Of a stretch of 64,000 bases of DNA, positions 25,839 through 34,996 are shown piece after piece. How positions within the stretch are numbered: position 1 is the stretch's first letter; every line of letters begins with the position of its first letter. The stretch lies in contig CAWFZT010000007.1 of NCBI GenBank assembly GCA_963820415.1, forward strand, positions 62,001 through 126,000, in the 5' to 3' direction. Source of the stretch: CAWFZT01 sp963820415. Its GTDB lineage: Bacteria > Chloroflexota > Anaerolineae > Anaerolineales > Anaerolineaceae. A program made the position numbers and the translations under genes. Under the pieces are notes generated by a model, which saw only the letters and a program-made list of their open reading frames with translations, ran no database searches and was not told where the DNA came from.

Positions 25839-26790
25839 CGTTGATTTCCTCTATTTTCAGGTTTTCGATATCTGCCCGGCCAAATCCAGATTTGGCGCCC
25901 GCTCTAACGTAATCTAGATCGGTCGGTTTCAACCCAAACAGGGTAGAACCGTAGGCGTCAACCGCCACATAATCGGGGCTGACGATAATCGTGTCCAATT
26001 TTTTGACGTCCTCAAGGTTTCCTCCGGTTGGCCCATTAGCGGTTAGAATGCGGATCGCATCTAGAACTGTCAGTGTCGGGTGGATGCGTGTAGCCAAGTC
26101 AGCCAAGTTTTGACCAAGGTTGATATGGAAGGGAGGTCGGTCCTTGACCACGCCCAGCAAATTTTTCATTCCCATGGTGAGGCGCGCCAGTCCATGATTC
26201 TTGGCGATCGGCACATTGATTAGGACGTCGGCTTTTAGAATATCGTCATAGATATCCGTTTTCTTTAACACCACTCCGTCCGGGATATCGGTAGGCACGA
26301 ACTTGAAATCTGACATAACCACGATATTGCCCCCAGCATTTTTAACCTGGTCGGCAATCCCGCTGACGACGTAGGCTTCTTCGGCGGTGCCGCCAAAAGG
26401 GAAATCCATTACTGTTACACTCTTGGCGCCGGCCCTGAGGCATAATTTAACCAATGCTCCTACCAACCAGGGATTGGTGGTAGCGGCGTACTCGTAGCCG
26501 TGGTAGGCGGTGCAGATATTCGGCTTGAGGATTACGGTAAATCCCTTTTTTACGAAGGTCTGCATGCCACCGAAGGCTGCCATAGCCCGCTGAATAAGCG
26601 CTTCTGGCTCGCCAGCTCGGGCAACCACCATGTACGGGTTGTTAGTGGAAAGGGTGGGCAGAACCGGTAAGTTCGAGGTTGGTGGCGCTGGTTTGGATTG
26701 GAAGCAGCTATCCAGCACAGTTGCAAGCGCCAATGCACTTAAACCCGTAACAGATTTCCGTAAGAAGTCGCGACGGGTGTTATTTTTCAT
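25828..26790 (-). CDS. DUF362 protein with Tat signal, exported
   Basis: A 320-residue protein with an N-terminal twin-arginine motif (RRDFLRK, residues 6-12), a hydrophobic stretch and a possible lipobox LDSC near residue 29, so it is probably exported folded and perhaps lipid-anchored. The mature part is a DUF362 domain (LKPNICTAYHGYEYAATTNP near the start; PIAKNHGLARLTMGMKNLLG further on). The family has no settled function but is often linked to ferredoxins, as here: its stop lies inside the start of the polyferredoxin gene. A good ribosome-binding site (GAGGA) precedes the ATG. Confidence 0.85.
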   Translation of the reverse strand: MKNNTRRDFLRKSVTGLSALALATVLDSCFQSKPAPPTSNLPVLPTLSTNNPYMVVARAGEPEALIQRAMAAFGGMQTFVKKGFTVILKPNICTAYHGYEYAATTNPWLVGALVKLCLRAGAKSVTVMDFPFGGTAEEAYVVSGIADQVKNAGGNIVVMSDFKFVPTDIPDGVVLKKTDIYDDILKADVLINVPIAKNHGLARLTMGMKNLLGVVKDRPPFHINLGQNLADLATRIHPTLTVLDAIRILTANGPTGGNLEDVKKLDTIIVSPDYVAVDAYGSTLFGLKPTDLDYVRAGAKSGFGRADIENLKIEEINVGA

Positions 26791-26899
26791 TTTTCCTCAT
26801 ATACACATTAAAGCAATACATGACCACGGAAACGGAGTAATTGAATGCGCCGCAAGAAAAATTATACATCCTATTCAAATCTTTTTTCGATCTGAGAGA

Positions 26900-26930
26900 A
26901 AAAAGCCCCGGAGTTTTCCCGGGGCTTTTG
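26900..26930 (-). terminator. Intrinsic terminator after the acidic small gene
   Basis: GC-rich stem AAAGCCCCGG/CCGGGGCTTT with a 7-nt loop. On the minus strand the stem runs into CTTTTTTC, ending the moeA-VKOR-acidic protein transcript. It may also work on the plus strand. Confidence 0.85.
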
Positions 26931-26991
26931 TTTAAATATCCCAATGTGATCACAAAACCTGCATCAGTGTGAAATTATTAAGTATTGAGGT

Positions 26992-27228
26992 CTAATAGTT
27001 TTCTTCTTCGTCGTCCATCCAGATATCTTCTTCTTCATCATCGTCATCTTCGAGCTCTTCCCATTCTTCCAGTTCTTCTTCCTCATCCCACTCGTCTTCT
27101 GCAGTGGCTTCGGCAGTAGGGGAATAGGTCATGCATCCTGAATCGGGATCTATTTCTACTGCGGCGGCACTACAGAACCCTTCATCTAGAAAGACGCAAT
27201 CGAGGTAGTGACATCGGATTCGAGCCAT
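26992..27228 (-). CDS. Small acidic protein with N-terminal four-cysteine segment
   Basis: A 78-residue protein in two parts: residues 1-35 hold four Cys (positions 6, 11, 19 and 32), spaced like a small metal-binding knuckle reminiscent of DUF1540 proteins; residues 40-78 are almost solid Asp/Glu with a few Trp. It has a strong ribosome-binding site (GAGGAGA) and its own terminator, so it is a real gene. Function is unknown. The acidic tail could bind cations or a basic partner. It lies 13 nt after the VKOR gene on the same transcript. Confidence 0.75.
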   Translation of the reverse strand: MARIRCHYLDCVFLDEGFCSAAAVEIDPDSGCMTYSPTAEATAEDEWDEEEELEEWEELEDDDDEEEDIWMDDEEENY

Positions 27229-27241
27229 GATTTTCTCCTCC

Positions 27242-27691
27242 TCAGGTAATATTTTCAGGCTGATATTTTATCAGTCGAATAATAGAAATGACAAGCAAAA
27301 TCAGCATGGTGATTGCGGATACCACACAAAAAGGACAGATCGTTCTGAGAACGAATAGTTCGATGTAGGTCAGGTAAGCTGAAAAGAGAGTTCCAGAGAG
27401 GGTAATGCCAAAAATGAATAAGGCAGAATTTGATTTTAGAAAATCGGACCGGTTTTCGACGATCAAAATTAAAAACAGGCAAATATATGCGGCTGCGCCT
27501 AATACGGCTACCGGAATTCCGGCGATTTCCGAGTATTTACTGGTATCTACGGTAAAACAATCTCCTAAACCTTGAATGCACATGCGCGGGTTATTGGTAA
27601 TTTTCATCCAGGTAAGGTAAAGGGCATCAAGAAAACCGATTATAGAACCGGCTATTAAGAACAATCGTAATTTCTCGACGCGAATTTTCAT
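27242..27691 (-). CDS. Vitamin K epoxide reductase-like (VKOR) membrane protein
   Basis: A bacterial VKOR homologue that reoxidises thioredoxin-like disulfide catalysts using quinones, the DsbB role in many Chloroflexota, actinobacteria and cyanobacteria. It has 149 residues, four or five membrane helices, the loop cysteine pair C38 and C45 and the active-site CPFC at residues 119-122. No fused thioredoxin domain is present, so it needs a separate DsbA-like partner. Its ATG overlaps the moeA stop by one base. Confidence 0.9.
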   Translation of the reverse strand: MKIRVEKLRLFLIAGSIIGFLDALYLTWMKITNNPRMCIQGLGDCFTVDTSKYSEIAGIPVAVLGAAAYICLFLILIVENRSDFLKSNSALFIFGITLSGTLFSAYLTYIELFVLRTICPFCVVSAITMLILLVISIIRLIKYQPENIT

Positions 27692-28932
27692 CAGTAACCA
27701 ATTTCGTCATCTAACAACAGGCAGTTCACTTCGCTTCCGACAGGGAGCGATTTTACTCCTGATGGCAGAATCAGTAAAGCATTTGCCTGAACTAAAGAAT
27801 ATATATTTCCCGAACCCTGATGGCCGCTCAACACGGCCTCAAGGCGGTTATCACGATGGATAAGGATTATCCGCAGATAACTTTCCCTTCCATCTGATTC
27901 GACCTCTTCTGCCAGAAAAACTTTTCTATGGGGAAGGTTGACTTCAACAACGCCTGTCATTTTTCTTATAGCGGGAAGGATGAAGATCAGAAAACCGACG
28001 TAAGCCGATACCGGATTGCCGGGAAGGCCTACCAGGGGGATTCCCCGGTAGGAACCGAAAGCGAGCGGCTTACCTGGGCGCATGTTCACCTTCCAAAAAG
28101 TTAATGTGCCGTTTTCAAGGACAACGGAACGCACAAAATCAAAGGCGCCGACGCTGACGCCAGCCGAGGTTAAAATCAGGTCGATATGCTGAGATTTGGC
28201 CGACTCCAGGCGTTCCCTGATGGCGGCTGGGTTATCGGGAGCAACTCCCAGGGAGACGATTACGCCGCCGGACCGTTCGATCAAGCTTCCTAAAATATAT
28301 GAATTGGCGTCGCGGATTTTCCCTGGGGTAAGAGGTTCGTTTGGGTGCACCAATTCATCCCCAGTGACTAGGAGAGCTATGCGAGGTTTCGCATAGACAG
28401 GGATTCTGTATATCCCTAGCGAAGCCGCCAGGCCAATGTCCTGAGGCTGCAGGCGCCGGCCTTTTTTCAAGACGACCGTATTTTTGTGCAGGTCCTGCCC
28501 CCTGGGACGGATATATTCGCCTGGTTGAACAGGACGCAAGACGGTTACTGAGTCAGGCAATGGATTAGGAACCTGACTTTGGTACAAATCGGTATTTTCG
28601 ATAGGGACCACAGCGTTTGATCCATCCGGAATAGGGGCGCCTGTCATCACTCTCGCCGCTTTTCCATGCCGGATGGATACCTCAGGAAAGACTCCTGCGG
28701 GGATATCAGCGATTATTTCCAATTTAACAGGGGTATTTTCCAAATCTGAGGCGATCACCGCAAACCCATCCATGCTGGCATTGGCAAATGGAGGTAGATC
28801 AGTGGTGGAACGAATATCTTTAGCTAAAATCCAATTCACGGCATGAGGTAGTTCAACTGAGACAGCATGGACTGGTTCAAATGCTGCTAAGATCAGTTCT
28901 TGGGCTTCCTGGACAGACAGTAACTCGGGCAA
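27691..28932 (-). CDS. moeA: Molybdopterin molybdenumtransferase MoeA
   Basis: MoeA inserts molybdate into adenylylated molybdopterin, the last general step of molybdenum cofactor synthesis. Its 413 residues contain the expected blocks: SMDGFAVIASD (about residue 53), VMTGAPIPDGSNAVVPIE, RPRGQDLHKN, VTGDELV, TSAGVSVGAFDFV, and PGKPLAFG followed by PVSAYVGF. The start is TTG with AGGAG 6 nt upstream. No other molybdenum-cofactor gene is in the window. Confidence 0.95.
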   Translation of the reverse strand: MPELLSVQEAQELILAAFEPVHAVSVELPHAVNWILAKDIRSTTDLPPFANASMDGFAVIASDLENTPVKLEIIADIPAGVFPEVSIRHGKAARVMTGAPIPDGSNAVVPIENTDLYQSQVPNPLPDSVTVLRPVQPGEYIRPRGQDLHKNTVVLKKGRRLQPQDIGLAASLGIYRIPVYAKPRIALLVTGDELVHPNEPLTPGKIRDANSYILGSLIERSGGVIVSLGVAPDNPAAIRERLESAKSQHIDLILTSAGVSVGAFDFVRSVVLENGTLTFWKVNMRPGKPLAFGSYRGIPLVGLPGNPVSAYVGFLIFILPAIRKMTGVVEVNLPHRKVFLAEEVESDGRESYLRIILIHRDNRLEAVLSGHQGSGNIYSLVQANALLILPSGVKSLPVGSEVNCLLLDDEIGY

Positions 28933-28982
28933 AGATTTGCTCCTGGTTACAGGTTTTAGCAGGCGGGGAATTATATCATCCT

Positions 28983-31202
28983 TTAGCCGGGTTTCAAGCG
29001 GTGAGCTTCCATAACGTTGGGCAAATTTTCTATCCTGGTTAGGATTCGGCTTAATTGGGCCACATCACCAACTTCAATGATCATTTTTATGGAAGCCAGG
29101 TTATGAGTCACTTTGACATCGACATCCAGCATGTTGACGTTTTCGTTATTCACAATATTATATATATCCCCCATCAAACCTTGCCGGTCATAGGCTTTTA
29201 CCTGTATAGAAATGGGATACGTTTTTTGGGCTTCTCCCCAGGAAACCTTGACAATCCGTTCTTTGTCTCGGTCACGCATACGCGCCACATTGGGACAATC
29301 CAGCCGGTGAATGGTTGCACCACGCCCGCGTGTGATGTAGCCAACAATTTCGTCGCCTGGCGCCGGGTTGCAGCAACGAGCAAAATTGGTCAGGATACCC
29401 TTCAGGCCCAGCACGGTCACCCCGGTGATATCTTTCTTGGTTTCAACGGTGGGGTGAAGCTCGCGCAGTAAATCTTTATCCTCTTCGACCTCGGAAAGTT
29501 TGTTGATGATTCTGCCTAGCGTCAGATCGCCACAGCCTAATCCAACATAAAGCTCTTCAACATTTTTGAATTCAAAATATTGAGACAGATCTTCCAGGTC
29601 AACACCCACGACGCCTAACCGGCGCAGTTCTTTATCCAGGATAGATTTCCCCTGGATCAAGTTCTGTTCGCGATCTTAAATCTTGAACCATTGGCGTATC
29701 TTAGAGCGGGCGCGCTGAGTTTTTACCAGACCAAGTGTTGGATTCAGCCAGTCTCGGCTTGGGCCTCCCTGCTTGGCGGTTAAAATTTCAATCTGGTCGC
29801 CTGTTTTCAGGGAATAATCAAGTGTTACCAATTTTCCATTTAGTTTTGCACCGCGGCAGCGATTGCCGATTTCAGTATGGACGTGGTAAGCAAAATCAAT
29901 CGGCGTCGCCCCGGTTGGCAAGTCGATGATGTCGCCGCGTGGGGTAAAGACGTACACACGATCCTGGAAGACGTCGGTCTTCATCCCATCCACGAATTCC
30001 TGAGCATCCTCAACTTCTTGGCGCCATTCCATTAACTTTCGCAGCCAGTTGATGCGCTGTTCGTAATCGTCGTCACGCTTCCCGCGTTCCTTATAGCGCC
30101 AATGAGCGGCTATGCCGTATTCGGCACGCTGGTTCATTTCGGAAGTGCGAATCTGGACTTCGAGAGGTTTACCATCGTCGTACAAGACCGCTGTGTGAAG
30201 GGATTGATAGAAATTGTCTTTCGGGGAAGCGATATAATCGTCGAATTCATGCGGGATTGGTCGCCAATGGGTATGAATGACGCCCAAGGCGGCATAGCAA
30301 GAAGGGATATCCTGGACAATCAGCCGCACCCCACGTAAATCGCGCACCATTTCGAATGGCCGGCCTTTTTCGACCATTTTGCGGTAGATCGAATAGATGT
30401 GTTTTGGGCGACCTGAAATTTCAACTTGGATGTTTGATTGATCTAGAAGCGCTTTTAGCCTGGCAAGGATCTGATCGATCTTATGTTCACGGTCTTCACG
30501 CCGTTCGGCCAGGTTTTCAGCGATTTCTTTATATTTATCCGGGTTGATGTAGCGAAAAGCCAGGTCTTCCAGCTCCCACTTGATGCGCCAGATCCCCAGG
30601 CGGTTGGCCAACGGAGCGAAAATATCGAGAGTTTCCTGGGCGATTCTCTTCCGCTTGCTTTCCGGCATGAAACCCAGTGTGCGCATATTGTGCAATCGGT
30701 CGGCCAGTTTGATTAACACGACCCGGATATCATCCCCCATGGCCATAAAAGTTTTCCGCAGGGTTTCATTGCGCAAATCCTTTTTTCGCCCGCGTGGGTC
30801 AGATTCGATTGAGATAAGAGGATCATCACCGTCGTTATCTGGCTCATCCTGTTCTTCCAGATGCTGATCACCACGCTCCACGCGAGGTAGATTGGTCAGT
30901 TTGGTGACTCCATCTACCAGGTGGGCGACCTCATCCCCGAATTCCCGGCGAATATCGGCCAAAGTACGGCTGGTGTCCTCGACTATATCATGCAAGAGTC
31001 CAGCAATCACTACTGCTGGAGGCACGAGCATTTCGGCCAGAATGGCAGCTACGGCTACACAATGGGTTATGTAAGGTTCCCCAGAAGCTCTCCTTTGACC
31101 TGAATGGGCCTGTTCTGCAAATTGGTAAGCCCGCATGATCAGTTCGCGGTCTACCACGCTGTAAATTTCAGGCAGAACTTCTAGCAGGTTTTCGATCTTC
31201 AT
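28983..31202 (-). CDS. RelA/SpoT (p)ppGpp synthetase/hydrolase interrupted by an in-frame TAA
   Basis: Residues 1-508 hold an HD hydrolase domain with intact LLHDIVEDT and KLADRLHNMRTLG, the synthetase domain (GRPKHIYSIYRKM, DLRGVRLIV, NFYQSLHTAV, EVQIRTSEMN) and TGS (FTPRGDIIDLPTGATPIDFAYHVHTE). The frame stops at TAA (29676-29678) after RQWFKI. The same frame then continues DREQN and on through the Zn-finger (ARCCNPAPGDEIVGYITRG) and ACT domains to 28983. No frame change is needed, so one base change (probably CAA to TAA) would restore about 739 residues. The C-terminal 225 residues could start from a TTG at 29660, but no good ribosome-binding site precedes it. The enzyme part may still work without its regulatory tail. 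Confidence 0.88.
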
Positions 31203-31318
31203 ACAAACCTTACTATAGAGAACTTCTTAAACTTAATATTTGGATAGTATGTATCCCGTAAGGTCTTACTTTCAATAGGAAAGTTGGGTAGTATTATATT
31301 CTAATTTTAGAATAACAG

Positions 31319-31352
31319 GAAAAGCAGAGCCATTATTAAGATTCTGCTTTTA
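31319..31352 (-). terminator. Intrinsic terminator of the Ldh2-type dehydrogenase gene
   Basis: Stem AAAAGCAGA/TCTGCTTTT with a 14-nt loop. On the minus strand it lies 35 nt after the stop of the gene ending at 31387 and finishes in TTTT. The rest of the 31203-31386 gap shows only a possible TATAGT -10 (31212-31217) for relA/spoT. Confidence 0.75.
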
Positions 31353-31386
31353 CCTGGTTTATCGAAGAAATAACTGTAGCGGGTTT

Positions 31387-32493
31387 CTAGAAGGGGAATC
31401 TGTACTGGGTCAGACCCAATTCCTGCTGCATGATCTTGATTTCTTTCTGCAAGTTGGGGTTGACCGCCACGCCCTGCTCCCTGACTTTATCTTCCATTTC
31501 AAATTCTTTTTCACCGGCAGTGTAGATCCGATCCTGACCTGGAGCGCGCTTCGAATTACGCAGCTCTCTCAGGATTTCGCCGGTGGTGGCTTTAAATTGA
31601 TCGAGGTCGACAAAAGCTTCGATGTTAATCGCCATGAAGAAATGACCGACTTTAAACGGCTGGCGGTCGCCGTCCTTATCAAATCCGGTTAAACCATGCA
31701 GGAATGCCCCCGTTTGCAGTGAAGCCGACAGGATCTCGACGATAGTTGCCAGGTCGTAGCCTTTGTGGCCACCGCCTAGCTCGCCTGCTCCGCCCAGCGG
31801 AAGAAGAGCTGCGGTATCGCGGCCTAACCCGACCAGGACTTCGTTAGGATTGGTGATGTAGAGACCTTGTTGGTCGATTACCCAACCTTCCGGGCTCATT
31901 TTTTCTGCCCGGGCTAGGACTTCGAATTTTCCCCGCTGGGTTATCGAGGTGGCGCCGTCGAAAATGAATGGGCAATCTTCATCCGTTGGGCAGCCAAAAG
32001 CAATCGGATTGGTGCCGAGCATGGGTTGTACGCCAAAAGTCGGGGCGATGGATGGCCTAGCGTTGGTAAAGCTCATCCCGATCATGTTGGCTTTTACAGC
32101 CATCAAGGCGTAATACCCGTCTATCCCAAAATGGGTCGAATTGCGCACGGCGACTGATCCCATGCCATAAGCGCACGCTTTATCGATTGCCATTTGCATG
32201 GAACGCGTGCCAATAATCATGCCAACCCCATGATGCCCATCGATGACCGCAGTTGTAGGGCTTTCACGCACCACCTCGAGGTTGGTGACAGGTCGATGCT
32301 GCCCGGTTTTGATTCGGTCGTAATACATTTTAAGCCGGCCAATGCCGTGGGATTCGATGCCTCGTAAATCGGAAGTAATCAGTACTTCTGCAGCAATTTT
32401 GGCATCTTCGAGCGGTACACCAACCCCGGTGAATACGTCATGCATGAAGGATTGCAAAATGGCGACTGGAATTAGTACGGAGTTATCTTTCAT
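31387..32493 (-). CDS. Malate/L-lactate dehydrogenase family (Ldh2/MDH2) oxidoreductase
   Basis: A 368-residue NAD(P)-dependent 2-hydroxyacid dehydrogenase of the Ldh2/MDH2 type (not the Rossmann lactate dehydrogenases). Blocks seen: DLRGIESHGIGRL, IDGHHGVGMIIG, VRNSTHFGIDGYYALMA with the catalytic His, TNARPSIAPTFG, MLGTNPIAFG, and GGHKGYDLATIVEILS. The frame is open to 32643, but the ATG at 32493, with AAGGA 9 nt upstream, gives the family N terminus; the upstream extension has no family similarity. Substrate (malate, lactate, ureidoglycolate or a sugar acid) is not resolved. Confidence 0.88.
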   Translation of the reverse strand: MKDNSVLIPVAILQSFMHDVFTGVGVPLEDAKIAAEVLITSDLRGIESHGIGRLKMYYDRIKTGQHRPVTNLEVVRESPTTAVIDGHHGVGMIIGTRSMQMAIDKACAYGMGSVAVRNSTHFGIDGYYALMAVKANMIGMSFTNARPSIAPTFGVQPMLGTNPIAFGCPTDEDCPFIFDGATSITQRGKFEVLARAEKMSPEGWVIDQQGLYITNPNEVLVGLGRDTAALLPLGGAGELGGGHKGYDLATIVEILSASLQTGAFLHGLTGFDKDGDRQPFKVGHFFMAINIEAFVDLDQFKATTGEILRELRNSKRAPGQDRIYTAGEKEFEMEDKVREQGVAVNPNLQKEIKIMQQELGLTQYRFPF

Positions 32494-32728
32494 TTTATTT
32501 TTTCCTTTTTTTTCGATGGCGGCAGAAAGACCCACCGGGCCCTGCCTATAATCAAAACGGGGAGAGCCATCTTTCGGGTGGTGGCCGAAAATCCGGATTC
32601 CATTTGCAAAAAGAGCAGAAGCTATCGTTATGCATTTTACCAAATATAGGCACGCCGTAATACTGCTATTTAGCCAGACTTAACATACATTGTGTCATTC
32701 AGGCCATCGATTGGCAGAAAAAAAACGT

Positions 32729-32821
32729 GGCTCATATGATTTAACGTGGAAGGTCTCCAGATTTTTGGATGTCATGACATCCAAAAATCTGGGGGTTCAT
32801 CACGGCTATTCCCAGAGAATT
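32729..32821. repeat. Palindromic intergenic element, copy 3
   Basis: A 93-nt copy, in the same orientation as copy 1, with its own arm changes (GGCTCATATGATTTAACGTGG) and a central palindrome in which both arms changed together (CAGATTTTTGGATGTCATG with matching partner). Such compensatory changes indicate that the hairpin itself is kept. It lies between the divergent Ldh2-type gene and pfkA, upstream of the pfkA -10 region (TGATAAAAT at 32858-32866). Confidence 0.9.
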
Positions 32822-32913
32822 AAAACGTTATTGGCGGGAAATTAAAAAAGCCGATTATGATAAAATGAAGGAAACAAGAAAACTAAATCGTCCTTGCACT
32901 TTGGGAGGGAAGC

Positions 32914-33882
32914 ATGAAACGAATCGCGGTACTGACCAGCGGAGGTGATGCCCCCGGTATGAATGCTGCGATCCGGGCAGTTGTGCGAACCGGAATTAGA
33001 AAAGGATGGGAAGTCTACGGCGTTTCACAGGGGTACGAAGGGTTAATCAACGGGCGAATGAACTTTTTAGGTGCCAGAGATGTGGGCGGTATCCTTCAAA
33101 AAGGAGGAACGATCTTGGGCAGTGCACGTAGCCCTGAATTTAGGACCGAGGATGGTCAAATCAAGGCCATTCGCAGGATGAACGAATTTGGGATCGAAGG
33201 CCTGATTGTAATTGGCGGAAACGGTTCGCAGACCGGCGCATATGCATTGAGCAAGTTGGGTTTTCCGGTTGTAGGCGTGGCTTCAACAATCGACAATGAC
33301 CTTTATGGTTCAGAAATGACCATCGGTGTCGATACTGCCCTTAATATTGCTCTGGAAGCTATCGATCGGTTGAAAACCACCGCCTCATCACACCAGCGAG
33401 CGTTCTTGCTGGAAGTTATGGGACGCGGCTGCGGCTACCTGGCGCTGATGTCGGCGATTGCTGGCGGCGCTGAAGCCTGCGTGATCCCCGAAGTTGAAAC
33501 TGACCCGGAGGAGTTGGCCCAGACGCTTCAATCAGCCTACCGTAAGGGCAAAGCCCATGCCATCATCGTGGTAGCAGAAGGCGCTACCTATAACGCGGCG
33601 AAATTGGATGAATACTTTCTTAACCATAAAGAGCGCCTGGGATTTGACTTGCGTGTAACCACACTTGGGCATGTCCAGCGCGGGGGTACCCCAAGCGCCT
33701 TCGACCGCATTCTTGCCAGCCAACTCGGCGCAGCCGCGACCGACTTCATGGCGCATGGCCAGTACGGCGTCCTGACCGGTTTGATCAAAGGCGAGATGGT
33801 AACTACTCCTTTGGAAGTGGTTGCTTCGACTAAAAAGACTATCGATCTGAATCTGTTTGAATTGGCCAGAATCCTGGATTAA
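32914..33882 (+). CDS. pfkA: 6-phosphofructokinase
   Basis: A PfkA-family kinase forming fructose-1,6-bisphosphate in glycolysis. Its 322 residues include TSGGDAPGMNAAIRA (residues 8-22), ILGSARSPEF, the catalytic STIDNDLYGSEMTIG, and the fructose-6-phosphate region VMGRGCGYLALMS. The usual nucleotide-site GGDGS reads GGNGS here; that position is linked to ATP versus pyrophosphate use (pyrophosphate enzymes have GGDDS), so donor choice is not certain. A strong ribosome-binding site (GGGAGG) precedes the ATG. Its stop overlaps the stop of the convergent prfB. Confidence 0.93.
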   Translation: MKRIAVLTSGGDAPGMNAAIRAVVRTGIRKGWEVYGVSQGYEGLINGRMNFLGARDVGGILQKGGTILGSARSPEFRTEDGQIKAIRRMNEFGIEGLIVIGGNGSQTGAYALSKLGFPVVGVASTIDNDLYGSEMTIGVDTALNIALEAIDRLKTTASSHQRAFLLEVMGRGCGYLALMSAIAGGAEACVIPEVETDPEELAQTLQSAYRKGKAHAIIVVAEGATYNAAKLDEYFLNHKERLGFDLRVTTLGHVQRGGTPSAFDRILASQLGAAATDFMAHGQYGVLTGLIKGEMVTTPLEVVASTKKTIDLNLFELARILD

Positions 33883-34977
33883 TTTGTCCTGGCAACCGGG
33901 CGGCGTGAGCGCAAATAGGCTTCGATAAAATCATCAATTTCGCCGTCCAATACCGCCTGGGTATTCCCTGTTTCATATTCGGTGCGGTGATCCTTCACCA
34001 TCTGATAGGGATGGAGCACGTAAGAGCGGATCTGGCTTCCCCATTCATTCTTGGTGAATTCGCCGCGTAATTCGGCCATTTGTTTTTCCTGTTCTTCCTG
34101 CTTGAGTTCCAGTAAGCGGGCCCGTAAAACGCGCAGCGCATTTTCGCGGTTCTGAATCTGAGAACGCTCATTCTGGCAGGATACCACCAGACCGCTAGGA
34201 ATGTGAGTAATACGCACTGCCGTGGCGTTTTTCTGCACATTTTGGCCGCCGGCCCCGGAGGAACGGAAAACATCGATACGAATATCTTCTGGGCTAATCT
34301 GGATGCCCGCGTCACCTCCGACTTCGGGTAATACCTCTAGTTGGGCAAAAGATGTGTGTCGGCGGTGGGCGGCATCGAAGGGCGAAAGACGCACCAGGCG
34401 ATGTACCCCTTTTTCTGCTCGAAGATAACCATAAGCATACAAACCATTGACGGCAATGGTGATACTCTTAATACCAGCTTCTTCCCCTTCGGTGAAATCT
34501 AGAATTTCGGTCGAATAGCCGCGTTTCTCGGCCCAACGCAGGTACATCCGTTCCAGCATGGCGGCCCAATCCATGGCCTCCGTACCGCCCGCGCCAGAAT
34601 TGATTGCCAGCAACGCGTTGCCCTTATCGTATGGCCCAGAGAGAAGTGTTTTTAGCTCACGAGAGGAGACTTCTTTTTCGATCGCCGCGGTTTCTTTTTC
34701 CAGGTCAGCGGCCAGGCTTTCATCTTGAAGTTCAGCCAACTCAAGTGTTTCCTGGGTTAATTTTTGAATGGATTTCCACCCGTCAATTTCGGAGCGAAGA
34801 TCCGACAGGCGTTTCATTGTCTTTTGAGCTTCTGAAGGAACCTCCCATAAAGCAGGATCTTCGGATTTCTTTTGCAGTTCCTGAAGTTCTACTTCCTTGG
34901 CAGGAAAGTCAAAGATGCACCATAAGCTGGGAGATGGTTTGAGCAGCTTCACTCAAACGTGAAACCAGGTCTTGCAT
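33879..34977 (-). CDS. prfB: Peptide chain release factor 2 with programmed +1 frameshift
   Basis: RF2 ends translation at UGA and UAA. The gene starts at ATG 34977 (GGAGG just upstream) and reads 22 codons to MVHL, then meets TGA (34909-34911) in CTTTGAC, the classic RF2 autoregulatory slip site. A +1 shift continues as DFPAKEVELQELQ to the stop at 33879, giving about 365 residues. A weak internal Shine-Dalgarno (ATGGTG) sits 3 nt before CTT, the same spacing as AGGGGG in E. coli. The SPF codon-recognition tripeptide (LSPFDAAHRRHTSF) and GGQ (SSGAGGQNVQKN) are intact. Low RF2 favours the shift, so the gene senses its own product. Confidence 0.95.
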
Positions 34978-34996
34978 AAATCCTCCGGATTAAAGA

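Noticed and set aside
29661..29678. Reassigned TAA codon in relA/spoT
   Set aside because: TAA ends many intact genes here (for example pfkA, mreB and prfB), so genome-wide recoding is not plausible.
34953..34977. Reading prfB from an in-frame start without frameshifting
   Set aside because: That start gives a non-homologous N terminus and lacks a ribosome-binding site, whereas the ATG at 34977 has GGAGG and leads into the exact CTTTGAC slip site.
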